This document shows positions 1 through 11,300 of a stretch of 64,000 nt of DNA, in pieces. Location of the stretch: assembly GCA_016858145.1 (NCBI GenBank), contig JAEHOE010000038.1, forward strand, positions 744,001-808,000, written 5' to 3'. Below the pieces are notes generated by a model, which saw nothing but the letters and a program-made list of their open reading frames with translations, did no database searches and was not told the origin of the DNA. The first letter of the stretch is position 1. Each line of letters opens with the position of its first letter. A program made the translations under genes and the position numbers. Source of the DNA: Edaphochlamys debaryana. Lineage: Eukaryota > Chlorophyta > Chlorophyceae > Chlamydomonadales.

Positions 1-8
1 AGCGCCCC

Positions 9-3000
9 TCACGCCTGCGTCTGCAGCCGCACGGCCACCCCCCGCCCCAGGCTCCTGGCCAGGTGGTCCCGCACACAGTCGACCACGAACCCCATGCCTC
101 CCCCTGCTCCAGGCAGCACCACCTCCAGCCTCTCCAGCGCCCCGCACCCCACCAGCGCCTGCCCCAAGGCCGCCGCACACGCCTGCCCAGCCAGGCCCAG
201 CTGCAGCCCCCGCAGTCGCTCCAGCCTTGACAGCGCCGCCAGGCCCTCTGCGCTCGTCGACGCTGCGCTCACGGCGAGCCACTGCAGCCCTGTCGGTAGC
301 GAGGCAAGGTCGGAGTCCGACAGAGCGCGCAGCTGGCCGCGACAGCCCCACAGCCGGAGCGCGCGCAGCTCTTGAAACGCCCAAAAGCCGCCTGCGGCCG
401 CGCCGGCCGAGGCCTGGGGACCGGAGCTGGCCGAAGCGGTCGGGAGTTTCGGGATCCCGCCAGGGCCGCCGCCGCCGCTCGGACCAAGGCTCTCGCCCAG
501 CAGCATGCAGCTGGAGACGTCCAGCGAGCGGAGAGCTAGGCCGCACAGGCGCAGCAGGCCGCAGCGGACTTCGCAGCGCGCGAGACGCACGTCCGTGGTC
601 CGTGCAAGGCCCCCGCCCTCGAGCTCGGCCGCTCCCCCACCACAGCCAAGCTCAGGCCCTGCATGTGTCGCGAGTCCAGGGCACGCCCCTGCTGGGGCCC
701 CCATCTCAACCACTACGCCCTCCAGCCAGAGCCGGGCGAGCGTGGGCGGCAGCGCTGCCAACCGCAGCACCACCACATCCTGCACTCCACCCGCGCCCCC
801 AGCTCCGCCCACGACTCCGCTCGAGTGCGGGTCTGCTCCGGCGTTGCTCAAGTCCAGCTCCTCCAGCTCGGATGGGAGAGCCCATGCCGCAGAGGGGGCG
901 CTCCGTCGCGGCACGCGCAAGGGTGCGTGCAGCTGAAGGGCGGTGAGGCGAGGGCAGGCGCCTCGCAGCCAGGCCAGCTCAGAGGGGTCCACGCCTGCGT
1001 GTCGGCAGCACAGCCGGAGGTGACGCAGGCCACGCAGGCCGCGAGTCACCAGCGCCAGCAGGCCCCGGCTGCCCGGCATGTCGTACGACGGATCCAGGGC
1101 GGTGTCGTGCGTTTCGTACGGCGCCAGGCCCAGCAGCTCCAGGTCCAGGCGCGTGAGGTGTGTCAGCTTGGCTAGCTCCTAGGGGTCCAGCGCGGGGACG
1201 AGCCGGGTGGTGGCAAGATAGGCTCGTCAGACCTCCCAGCCTTTCCTCACATGACCCCTCCCTTGCTGGCCCTGCGCATACGGCAGGTTTCAGCCAGGCT
1301 TCAGTCCTAGTACCTGTACGCGTCCCAGCCTCCTTACTCACCCCGAGCTCGCACGAGTCCCCAAGCGCTAGGGTTAGGTCCCGGAGGCCGGAGGCGTGGG
1401 AGGCGGCCAGCGGTGCGAGGGGCGCCTCGCTCAGGCCGCCCCACGAGGCCTGGCGCAGACGCAGGCGGCTGAGGCCGCCGAGGGACGCCAGGTCCGACCA
1501 CAGCCCCGGAGACACAGCGTCCATGGACAGCTGCGGGGCGCGGAGGCCATGGGCGGAGAACAGGACGCGTCGTGCGCCGACTGGGCATTGGCGGACGTGT
1601 CAGCAACTCAGTCGCTGGCATGGCTTCGAGCCCACGCACAGGGAAAGGCACATGTGTGCTTGATACCCAAGCGGCAACAGCACACCCACCTGCAGGCTGC
1701 GCAGCTGCGTCAGGGCGGGGAACACGCCCTGCCAGCACTCGCTCGTCCACCCCGCCGGGTCCTCGTACGCCGCGCCCTCCAGATCCGGATGCGGGTGGCT
1801 GCACTCAGCCGCCGCCAGATCCAGATCCCGCAATTCCGGAAGCGCCGCCGCCCAGCCCCGCACCACCTCAGCGATGTCCGGGCAGTGGCAGAGCGGCCCC
1901 AGCAGCCGAAGCGACGTCAGGCCAGAGGGCAGGCGGGCTAGGGCCTGGGCCCAAGCCGAGACTCGGTCGGTGGATCCCACACGGATCGCGCAGCTCAGGT
2001 GACGGAGGTGCTGCAGGTGGGATAGGGCGGCCGTGGCCGGCAGGTCTAGCCCTGGCCCGGCATCGGTGTTGCTGAGGGACGATGAGCGCAGCCCCCGCCA
2101 CTCCGAGCCGGGCGGAGGGCCCCAGGCGCTGCCGGTGCCGCCCCCTGCGACGGCCGGCAGGCCCTCCCAAGGGCCGCAGCTCCCCCAGCCACAGGACGAT
2201 CCGCTGTGTTGACCGTTTGTGGTCCCTGCCACCCCCACGGCATGTGCTGGTGCCGCCTCCGCGGCCCGGGCGGATGCCGCCTCACAGGTCCACGGCAGTG
2301 GGGCGAGGTCCAGGTGCGTGAGGGCAGGCAGCAGGACGGCGAGGGTCTCTGGAAACGAGGGTCCCAAACCGGCACTAGGGCCCAAGCGCCAGGAGCTACC
2401 TTGCACGCGCAGCCACCGCACGCCGGCGAGCGCTGACCGCGATGACTCGTGTGGCTGCTGCCCCTCCTCCTCAACCCGCGTCGAGCTCTCCTGGTCCTCA
2501 TCCTCCGGCTGAGCTGCGAGCGCTCCATGCCTTTGCTCTGGCCCCGGACGCTGCGGCTGCCCCAAGGCCCTGCCACCGTCCCCACCAGCAGGGGCGGCAA
2601 GGCAAGCGACCAGGTCAACACCATCAGCACGGGCCTCCGCGCCCGGTGCACGACCGCCGATGGCTGGCCGGCTGCCGTCGCCAGCGGGTTCGAGCACCAT
2701 GACGACCGCTGTGGCTCTCTGCAGGAGGACGGCCAGGCCCCCGTCAGGAGCCTGGGCCCGCGGCCCTGCATCCTCGGGCTGACGCGATTGGGAAGGAGGC
2801 TGGCAGGGGGTGGCATGGGCTGATGCGCGCACCACGACGCCGCTGCAGAGCGAAACGCACGAGGGCAGGGAGGACGGTGGCCGTCAAACCGTTGTCGCAG
2901 AGCTGAAGCAGGAGGATCTGACGTCAAACGCCAACACGCTGGCTGGCGGTTCACAGACCAGTACTTAGCGCCCGTGCCGTCCTTCTCTCTGACACCTGAC

Positions 3001-3517
3001 CCTTATCATCTGCATGCCAACCCCCGCCACGTCGCCACCGCCGTGGTCCCTACAAGCGCCCCACCCACCTGCTGCTCCCGAACGCCTGCACCGCACGCTC
3101 CAGGGAGGCGGGCAGGGGGGCCTCGCTGCGCGCCCTCGCCGGCAGCGACAGCCAGCGCACGCCCCCGCCCAGCGCGCCGCGCCAGAGCCGGCACACGCGA
3201 GAGGCGCAGTCCAGGTCCTCGTGCCGGAGGTGGCGAGAGACGGCCTGCACCCCGCCAAGGTGCGGACCGAAACGGAACCCACGACACGGTTGAAGGGCAG
3301 GGGCAGCGGCGCATGCAGGTGAGGAATCGGCTATCGATATGTATCAAGGCCGCAGCCATGGGTTGATGGGTGGGGCATTGGGCCGCGGGGGCAGCATGCC
3401 AGCTTTCCAGGGCCTTACCGAGATCACTTCGGGGAGCAGGATGGCGGGATGCGGCCCCTCCTCATCGGCCCACGCCACGTCGGCGGGCTCAGCGGTGCTG
3501 CTGGAGCTAGCAGCCAT
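9..3517 (-). CDS. F-box / leucine-rich-repeat protein (about 928 aa, 5 exons)
   Basis: The product is probably a substrate-receptor subunit of an SCF-type ubiquitin ligase; that role is inferred from the domains. Exons by phase and splice sites are 3517-3419, 3244-3069, 2842-1690, 1530-1342 and 1178-9, giving a length divisible by three. Residues about 27-65 form an F-box-like segment (ILLPEVISAVSRHLRHEDLD, then CRLWRGAL), joined precisely across intron 1. After a low-complexity stretch, repeated LxxLxxLxL segments follow (LTHLDLAPLPW, LTQLRSLQV, LSRLRLRQ, LRHLRLCCRHAG, LEELDLSNAG), as in leucine-rich repeats. The start is the ATG at 3517 and the stop is at 9-11. The acceptor of exon 3 (2842) is the least certain boundary. 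The gene diverges from the NDP kinase gene. Confidence 0.8.
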
Positions 3518-3993
3518 GGACTCTACTTGGGTAAGCGTCAGCACCGGCGCCGCTCAAGGTAAGGATCTGGGCTGTATGTCAGGACCGGCTCCCGGTTGCA
3601 GCCACCGTAGGCAAAGCCTTTCCACACACGTCCACGAAGGGCAAGTGCCGGTGGCGTTGCGGGTGTGCCCCAGCTATGCCCAGGGTTTCACGTATCCAAC
3701 GCACGTCGCATACACCTTCGCCACGGCCCACCAGCTGTTGGCAGCCCGGGATCGTCAGTGCATGCCGACGGGGGTCGCATGCCCCGTGTGACTTGTCCCT
3801 GATCAATGTGGGTCTCAGGCTAGTGGGGCATGTGGATTGCAGCTATGAGATGATGCCGGGCATAATGCGGGAATGCGTTGCATGCGAGCGAATTGGCCAA
3901 TCGCTTCTCACGGCATGCACAAGACCGCTCCCCGCTCAATCCCTGGCTACTTTTCGTCGACACCAACCACGACCTTTCGTGCTCGCTGCAACC
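3518..3993. promoter_or_regulatory. Divergent intergenic region between F-box/LRR and NDP kinase genes
   Basis: These 476 bases separate the start codons of two divergently transcribed genes, so they must hold both 5' untranslated regions and both promoters. I see no clear TATA box. An open frame runs in from 3676 in the frame of the kinase, but it lacks a protein-like composition and is treated as 5' leader. Confidence 0.5.
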
Positions 3994-5224
3994 ATGCTGG
4001 CCTCCAAGCGCCCCGCTGCTTTCTCCTCGGGCGTCGCTCGTCGCGCCGCCCCGATGCGCCCGACCATGCTGCGCACCCGCGCTCGCGCGACGACCGCCGT
4101 GGCTGTCCGCGCTGAGATATCCTACATCATGGTCAAGCCGGACGGCGTCCAGCGCGGCCTGGTCGGCGACATTATCTCGCGCTTTGAGCGCAAGGGCTAC
4201 AAGATGGCCGCGCTGAAGCTCTACCAGACCCCTCGCGACGTGGCTGAGGAGCACTACAAGGACCTCGCCTCGAAGCCCTTCTACAAGGACCTGGTCAACT
4301 ACATCGTCTCGGGCCCCGTCGTGTGCATGGTGAGGCCGGGATTCTCCCGTCGCCTCCTTCCCAGCCAAGCATGCCACGAGCACCGCAGCCGGGCCTGAGG
4401 GGCACGAGGGTTGGTTGCGGAGAGGGGGGCGCAGGGGGTTCGAAGGGGAAGGTCGGGGCGCGCCACAACGTCTGGACCGTGCCAGTGCGCCCGTGGCCAC
4501 ACGCCACGTGCGGCCCTAAGAACCCGCGCCCGTCTGTGGGGCCCCCTTGCCCTCTTGATCTCTACCCAACCGTCCACCACCAAGCATGGCACTGCCCCCA
4601 CCCTACGCCTCAACCCTCCTCAATTGTACGCTCTCATCCGTTTAGGTCTGGGAGGGCAAGGGCGTGGTCGCGACCGCCCGCAAGATGATCGGCGCCACCA
4701 ACCCCCTGGCCTCGGAGCCCGGCACCATCCGCGGCGACTTCGCCATTGAGGTGAGGCGGGTTCGCTTCATGGAGGGTTTTTCTAAGGGCACAGGAACGTA
4801 AGCCTCAGGTTTGGCAGACAGCCTTGGCTCAGCCGAGAGTCAACCCCGAGCTGTTTACCCGTATTCGTGTTTACACGCTCACATTGGTCTCGTCTCACTT
4901 CCTCAGGTCGGCCGCAACGTCATCCACGGCTCCGACAGCCCCGAGAACGGCGAGCGCGAGGCCGGTGAGTGCCGTGGCTTGAGGCGCCCGGGGCTGCAGC
5001 CCCTCGGAAACTCTCACCAGTGACGAATGGGATCGGACGTGGGGCTCCCAGTGAAGCCCCCGGAGGCTCCCGGTGGGCATTGAAGTCATTCCCTCATCTC
5101 CGCCTCGCATCTGCCAACCCTGACCCGTTCCCGCCCTCACCTTGTACCTCCAACCCCAGGCCTGTGGTTCAAGGAGGGCCTGGTGTCCTGGAGCCAGACC
5201 ATGGAGCCCTGGCTCAAGGAGTAA
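3994..5224 (+). CDS. Plastid nucleoside diphosphate kinase (187 aa, 4 exons)
   Basis: The enzyme transfers the gamma-phosphate between nucleoside triphosphates and diphosphates through a phosphohistidine. Exons are 3994-4329, 4646-4750, 4907-4964 and 5160-5224. The first 37 or so residues are rich in Arg, Ala and Ser and lack acidic residues, like a chloroplast transit peptide, ending near AVAVRAE. The mature part starts [20 protein letters not shown], a hallmark of the family, and carries [22 protein letters not shown] and the active-site segment NVIHGSDS, where His154 is the expected phosphate carrier. It ends [11 protein letters not shown]...PWLKE. The mature length of about 150 residues is usual for the family. 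The ATG at 3994 was chosen because it opens the transit peptide. Plastid targeting suggests an NDPK2/NDPK3-like isoform. Confidence 0.96.
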
Positions 5225-6136
5225 GCGCCCGGTCGCGGCGCGCTTGTCGGGTGCTGCGTTCGGTGGGGCGAGAGGCCCTGAGGCAGCAGCACCGGTGCGG
5301 TCTCCTGGCCACGCAAAACAGGCATGCCTGGCCTTATGTTGAGGTCCGTGAAGGATTGCCAGTCTGGGACGCTAGGATGGTTGGTTGGCATGAGGCGGAG
5401 GCGATGAGGGAAGTGTGTGGATGAGGCGGGTTGGCGCACTGGAGGGCCCTGTGACTGGGCTGCTGTTAGGGTGTAAGTTGGCTGACAGGATGACGTGACT
5501 GAAGGGTTCGAATCGGAAGCATGGACTGGTGTGTGCAGCGAAAGAGGCGTTCGGGAGAAGCAGGGGCGGAGGGCCACGCAGCTGACGGCTGCATTAGTAT
5601 GGGATCCAGACAGCCGGGATCCCCCCTCTACTGGCTGCTCTTGGCGGAAGTTGTGGGTGCGGTAGAGAAGAGGCCTAGCGAAGGAGCAGCGGGGTCCAAT
5701 CCAGTTTTGTCGAATCGTTGGAGTTGGGCCGCGCGCTCTGATGCGTGTAAGGCAGTTGGCGCTGAGCTCTGGCCCCCTCGGCACCGGCTCTGGGCCGCTC
5801 GGGATGCAGCACGTTATCTGGGTATCAGCACCTGCCAGGGGGACCAGACGGGAGACTGATTTGGACTGTTTCTGTGATGAGGAAAGCAGGCGAGCTCTGC
5901 GCAAAAGGAGGGGGGAGGTGCACGCCCCGCTAGTGGAGCAGAAGCTAGGAATGGGCCCGTGCCGGGGGGCGGAAGGTCCATGCGGCGTGTCCCGTGCTCC
6001 GACGGCACCACCACTTTGCCGCTACAGGACCAATAGCACAGAAACGTCGCAACAGACACACTGCATTGAGTAGTGCTGCTTCGCAGCTCCGTCTGTTGCT
6101 TCCCGCGCGCAACTCGGGGCACCCAGGCACCTTCCT
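5225..6136 (+). other. 3' region of the NDP kinase gene and upstream DNA of the Kish gene
   Basis: I see no gene here. A TGTAA, the usual poly(A) signal in Chlamydomonas, lies at 5472-5476, about 250 bases after the kinase stop. A second lies at 5746-5750. Open frames in this stretch have no recognisable protein features. Confidence 0.5.
5472..5476 (+). terminator. Candidate TGTAA poly(A) signal of the NDP kinase gene
   Basis: TGTAA pentamer about 248 bases downstream of the stop codon, in the sense orientation. This is the common volvocine polyadenylation signal. Another copy at 5746 is an alternative. Confidence 0.4.
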
Positions 6137-6146
6137 CTATAAATCC
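6137..6146 (+). promoter_or_regulatory. TATA box of the Kish gene
   Basis: TCTATAAATC lies about 90 bases before the ATG of the Kish gene, in otherwise GC-rich sequence. This places transcription start near 6170 and implies a short 5' leader of about 60 bases. Confidence 0.6.
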
Positions 6147-6233
6147 TTTGACAAGCGGCGCCTTTTACTGACCACGATCAAGCTGATCTAGCGTTCCAGA
6201 GGCTGGGCCGAGGCTCGGCTTCTCCCTCGCGCG

Positions 6234-6902
6234 ATGTCCGCGCTCTTTGACTTCAACAGCTTTATCGTGGTAGTGCTCTTGACCATTTGCACCTGCACCT
6301 ACGTGAAGCTGATCTACCCCGCGGCGCTGACCGCCAAGACCGGGTGCGCCGATGGTGTCGCTGCTTGGTGTCAATCGGAGTGTGCTCGAGGCTTACAGAC
6401 ACGGCTTATGCCTCGCAGGTTCAAGGGGTTGTTCTGGAAGGCCGCCCGCATAGGTGTGAACGGGGGGAAAGGAGGCCCGGGCTCCCGGTCGGGGGTGCAA
6501 GCGTGGGCACGGGGCGGGGGGGGGGAGCGACGGCCGCGCGAGACCGTGCTCTATGACCTGGGCCCTCGCACAGGGAGGCTCAATAGGCCAGGTAACGTGG
6601 TGCGGGCCCTGAGTGGGCAACGCTACCAGACACCTGATGCCTTGGATTGCCGGGGCAAGGTGCCGCGTGCCGTACGGGCTGCTGTGGGCGTGCGTGGTGT
6701 AGCCGCCCCAAGCCCCTGAGCCCCGCCTGGTACCGCGGCACCCGGAAACCATAGCACGCGTCTCACCCGAGATCTGCTCACGCGTACTTATTTCGTTCCT
6801 GCTTGTACCTCCTCCACCCCGCCCTCCGCCTCAGGGGAACGGTTAAGCCCATGGGTTGGAGCAGCCTGTGTGGTGATGGGCTTCGTCACGCTGTTCTACT
6901 AG
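6234..6902 (+). CDS. Kish / TMEM167 family secretory-pathway membrane protein (70 aa, 3 exons)
   Basis: Kish proteins are very small Golgi/early-secretory membrane proteins conserved across eukaryotes. Exons are 6234-6343, 6419-6453 and 6835-6902. The protein opens MSALFDFNSFIVVVLLTICT, continues CTYVKLIYPA, then FKGLFWKAARIGERLSPWV, and ends VVMGFVTLFY before TAG. These are the family's conserved blocks: a first membrane segment (residues about 8-25), the FWKxARIGER loop and a second membrane segment at the C-terminus. The length agrees with animal members of roughly 70 residues. All three junctions are canonical GT-AG and in phase. Unspliced reading gives a false 161-residue frame, so the gene is easy to miss. 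A TATA box lies just upstream. Confidence 0.95.
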
Positions 6903-8302
6903 CGTCAGCAAGCTCTGGTTAAACCACTTCCGTTTGAAGAGCTAGGGCCTGGCAGGCCAAGGGCTCTAAGAGTGATGAGTGGAAGCGGTGTCATGGGGCC
7001 ACGGTGTTGACTGCTGACTGTGCAAAGCCGGCGAGCTGCACGCGAACAACGGTCGTCGGCAGACGCAGTGCTGTACACAGCAGCGATGCAGGGCCGAAGA
7101 CCGAAAGGCCCAGAGGCACTGGGGGTCCCATCCGGGAAACGGAGGTTGAGTGTTGCGAATCGGACCCTTCCGTGACCGGAAGTGCGGGGGTGCAACGGGC
7201 AGCTTTCACTTTGCTGGGTCCAGAGAGGGGGCTTGAGGCGCCGGGCTCAGCCGCGCTGTGGCATCATGCCTAGATGAGCGGCTTGGTGTGTGAAGGGCTG
7301 CTCAAGTGAGGGTTGGAGCCGTGGGCGCAGCTTGGTGTGTGTTCTCGCTGATTGTACAAGGCCGGGCGCAATGCGGGGGGGCCGGGGGGGTGGGGGTGGG
7401 GGGCTTGGTGTAGACGCTGTGAGAGTCAGCGCAACGTGCAGCTGTCCGGGTATGGCTTCAGAGTGGCTGGGCTGGGGATGGAGTGAAGCAGAGGCATTGC
7501 TGGGGTAGACATCGCTGTTGCGTCAGGGCAACGGAGCGATGTAAATGAGAGTACCGTGTCCCCGAGCTCCACGGGCGCTACGCCCAGCCTACGCCGCTTG
7601 CGGCGGGTCCGGGGACGGGCGTTGACGACAACCAGAGCAAGGGTGCAGGGGGCAGTCCGGGTGCACTTGGCACTCCTTGCTGCTCGTGGGGCTGGGCAGG
7701 TTGGCACCGGGCAGGGCTGCATGCTGGGAGCGTCTCGGGGCCATCCGTGCTTGCGCTGCGGCCTCTGCCTCTGCCTCTCGAGCAGGCTCAAGCCACGACC
7801 TCTGGCAGCGGTGGATTGGGGCCGACGGCTAGGTGCCGGGCGTCAGTGGGCACTGGGCAGGGAAGCTGGGAGACAGGCGGGGTGGTGAAGACAACAACGG
7901 GGTCACGGAGACAGGCGGGGCGAACGGCCCGAGGAAATGCGCAAGGGACTGAAGCGGTGGTGGCGGCGTGGCTTGTAGCTCAGACTCGGGGCTCGGGCAT
8001 CAAGGGGGTAGGGTAGCTTGACAGGCGGACAGCGGACAGGCGGTGGCGGGGGCGCGAGGGGCAGGCGAGAGAGCGGCGCCAGCTCTGGGGCGCAAACTGG
8101 GCCACTGCTCGGAATTGCCGTACGGGATCTGCCTCGCCTTGCAGCTCGCGCGCTCGCACCGTCGACTTCGCGACTGCACCTACGCCACAAGCAGTTAGCC
8201 AAGCTTATCCAGGCTGCGCGTTACTGCGGAACGCGGTCGCTAGGCCCAGGCGAGCGACGTCGCAAAACTTTGCCGCTGGTCCACTTCTAGCGATTCGCTA
8301 CC
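6903..8302. other. Intergenic: Kish 3' region and PAP/fibrillin 5' region
   Basis: No gene is supported in these 1400 bases. A TGTAA at 7540-7544 is a candidate poly(A) signal for the Kish gene and would give a long 3' untranslated region of about 640 bases. A guanine-rich run at 7375-7412 (several GGGG blocks) could form a G-quadruplex on the plus strand. The 3' part should hold the promoter of the PAP/fibrillin gene, but I see no TATA box. Confidence 0.45.
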
Positions 8303-11300
8303 ATGCAGTCAGTTATGCAGAACAGGGCCTTCAGCGCTGGGGCATCCGCGAGGCCTGCCTCGCGGGCGATCCCTCGCGTGGCCTGCAAGCGCGTTGGCCG
8401 CAGCGCCCGCGCTCAGCGTCGCGGCGCCGTGGAGGTGCAGGCCTTCTTCAACTTCTTTACCCCCAAGCCCGCGGCTGCGGTGCCTTCGGCGGACGACCGG
8501 GCCAAGCCCCTGGTGGAGGACTTGATCCAGCTCACGGCTTTCACTGACGCTGGCGCCAAGTGCAGCCCGGAGCAGAAGGAGCAGATTGCGGAGACGGTGG
8601 GCTTCTGGGTCGCGAGGAGCATGGGCATGGCATTAACGACTCTAGGACTCAAGCGCGCGCGGCTGGAGGGATAGTACGAGCGTTTGAACGAAGCTGCTGC
8701 TTGCCGGGGGAAAGGCGAAAGACTCAGTGCGGGGCCCTCGGGGGTCTTTCGGGGCCGGGAAGAGCACCGTCTGGAGGGGGGTCCCAGTCGGGGCTGCCCT
8801 GCAGCAGCGCAGCAAGGCACACACACCCAGGGAGCCTCGCTTTTGCAAGCAAGCCTGAGTACAGGTTATAGAAGCAGGCGCTCAGAACCAAGCTAGGGGA
8901 CTTTAGCAAGCTCTCAGTGGTGTTGCGTACCAAGCGACCGTGCGGCCGTTGCCCGCCCCCGCGCAGGTGATTGAGCTGTCTCGCTACTGCATGAAGAACC
9001 CGCTCAAGAGCGACCTGCTCTTCGGCGAGTGGCAGGTGCGGGGCGGCGCAGGGAGGGGGGGCCGGGGTGGGCGCAGTGGCCGGGGTGGAGTGCGGCGGAG
9101 TCTGCACGCCCACCGCATTCAGCGGAGGGCAAGCAGGAGCCGCAGCAGATGGAGTGGGCCCTACCTGCCATGTCGTTACCATTGCGGAGGCCCCCCGGAG
9201 CTGGAGCTGGTCCTCCTCAGCCCTGCCGAGCAGCGGCTGCTGGCTGGCCGTGCGAACCCTGGGGCCACAGGGCGGAGGTCGCGCGCGGCGCACCGCACCT
9301 GTGGCCTCGCTCAGAGGTGGCCCTGTGGCTGCCCAAGCAACGGCAGGGCTGCGAAGGCCCCGGAGCTCCTCAGCTGCGCTCGCAAGCGCCAGGCACTGGC
9401 AGAGCGGCGCTTGCTGGATCGAGCGAGCTGGCTGGCGGCTGGCGGAGGCAGAGGCAAACGACACAGCGCGCCGCAGCGTGGAGGGGCTGGCGGAGAGCGT
9501 GGGTTTGGGTACGCGCCTGCGAGTCCAGCGGATCTGAACAACGGGGCCGGAGTGCGCATGGCGGCAGGTTCCAGCCGCGCTGTGCCAGACACAGCGCGCC
9601 GCGGCGTGGGAGGGCTGGCGGAGAATATGGATATGCAGTGCGTATGCAGTGCGCGCCGCCGGCCGGGGCCGCGGCCTGCGGCCGTGCGCTGGCGCCGTTG
9701 CGCCGTCGCCGGCCGGGGCCTGGCGGGTGTTCGGGTCGGAGCTCAGCACAAGGGAGTGCCCAGGCTCTGGCGAGCCTCTGGCGATCTGTCAGCGCCCCAG
9801 CCTCGCTCCCCCTGGCCGAGCGAGTTTGGGGGTATCCGGGCAGCGGAGCAGGCGGCCGCCCCGCTCTTCGGGCACGGGCCACGTGACGCTCCCTGCCGGC
9901 TTGATGCCGCTCGCTCCTGACGTCAACTCCATACTCTGTTCGCACATGTTCTGGTATCCACGGTGCTGGTATCAACGCGGTAGCCCTGCCGACCCCCGCT
10001 GTCTGCAGGTGCTGTTCTCGTCCAAGCCCTCGGCCGTGGGCGGCCCCCTGCGCAAGGGCCCCGGCCCCGCCGTGTTCCCCGGCCAGGAGGCGCGCCAGAT
10101 CATCTCGGTAGGTGGGGTGGGGCCGAGTGTCTTGGGTGGGGAATCTCGGGATGTGGAGGAAGCGGGTACTTGGAGCGTTGAGATCACCTCGATGCGCAGG
10201 GGTATGATGGGGTGGAACAGGGAGAGAAGGGATGTGGAAATGATAAATGTTGACGTCTTCGAGAGCACTCGAGCGGTGAAGTAGCTCTGATCGGGGCCCC
10301 CCTCTGGACGTTGCGCCGGCGGTGGAGGCTCGCAGCCTGGCTGAGGCAAGCAAAGGGGCGATGGCATCCAAGCCCCAAGCCTGTCGAAGTTCCTTCGCGT
10401 CACCCCACCTACCCCTCCTCTCTCCCTATCCCAATTGGTTGTTTGGTATTCGCCTCACGTGTAGCCCCTCCCTCGATTTGTTTCTACTTACACCCGCAGG
10501 CTCCCAACAAGCTGGTGAACGTGGTGGAGTACAAGACCCTGGGCTTCCTGCCCGGGTCCAACCGCCAGTTCGGCACCATTGAGCCCATCAGCGGCGACAC
10601 CTTCATCGTGAGCCGAGCGGCCGGGGAGGGCGGGGTGTTGTGGATGAGGGGATGAGCACTGACCGCCTGGGAGGGTGGGATGAGGGGAGGAGCAGCAAGA
10701 GCTGCTGGGAGGCTTGGGAAAGGGTTGGGAGGGATGAGGGCAGCGGGCAACGTGGTACGGCGCGGCTGCGAAGGGATTGGAGAGTTAGGGGCATGTGGGG
10801 CTGGGTCGTCGAGGGCCTCGTAAGATGAGCAGGGATATGTGCGCGGTTGGGGCAATGGGGGAAGGGCATGCGTGACAGGGCCTGTGAGGTACCGACCATC
10901 CGAGCAAGGAGCCTTCGGGGCGACTGGCACTCTGGCAGGAGAGTTGCGAGTCCTCGACCGCTCACCTGCGGCTCCTGCGCTTCACCCCCCGCAGCTGAAC
11001 ATCACCAGCGGCGAGGTGCAGGCGGGTGTGGGCGGTGCCATCAAGAAGGACTTCGACATCAAGCGCAAGATCAAGGTGAGGCGGCTCGCATGAGCCCGGA
11101 AAAGTGTGGCCGTAGCTTAGTATCTGTCTTGCAGCACCGGCTCGGCCCTATGGCGAGGTTCGGCTGCCAGCTCTCTGTAATCTATCAAACAGAGCGAGAA
11201 GGAGGGCGAGGGCAAGAAAATCAATGTCAGGGTAGACTCGTCAGGGTGCGAATGCGAGGGCACGGCAGCCTGGTGTCGTCATCTCACCCCGCTTCCCCTC

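Noticed and set aside
663..1175. Plus-strand open frame of 170 codons
   Set aside because: It lies opposite the leucine-rich-repeat exon and has the His/Arg/Pro-rich composition of a GC-rich antisense frame; no domain signs.
2046..2954. Minus-strand open frame of about 300 codons overlapping the F-box/LRR gene
   Set aside because: Another frame of the same strand carries the leucine-rich repeats and closes in phase; this one is Arg/Ser/Pro-rich with no pattern.
8724..9749. Minus-strand open frame of 341 codons across introns 1 and 2 of the PAP/fibrillin gene
   Set aside because: It is antisense to well-supported exons and repeats, and its composition fits a chance frame.
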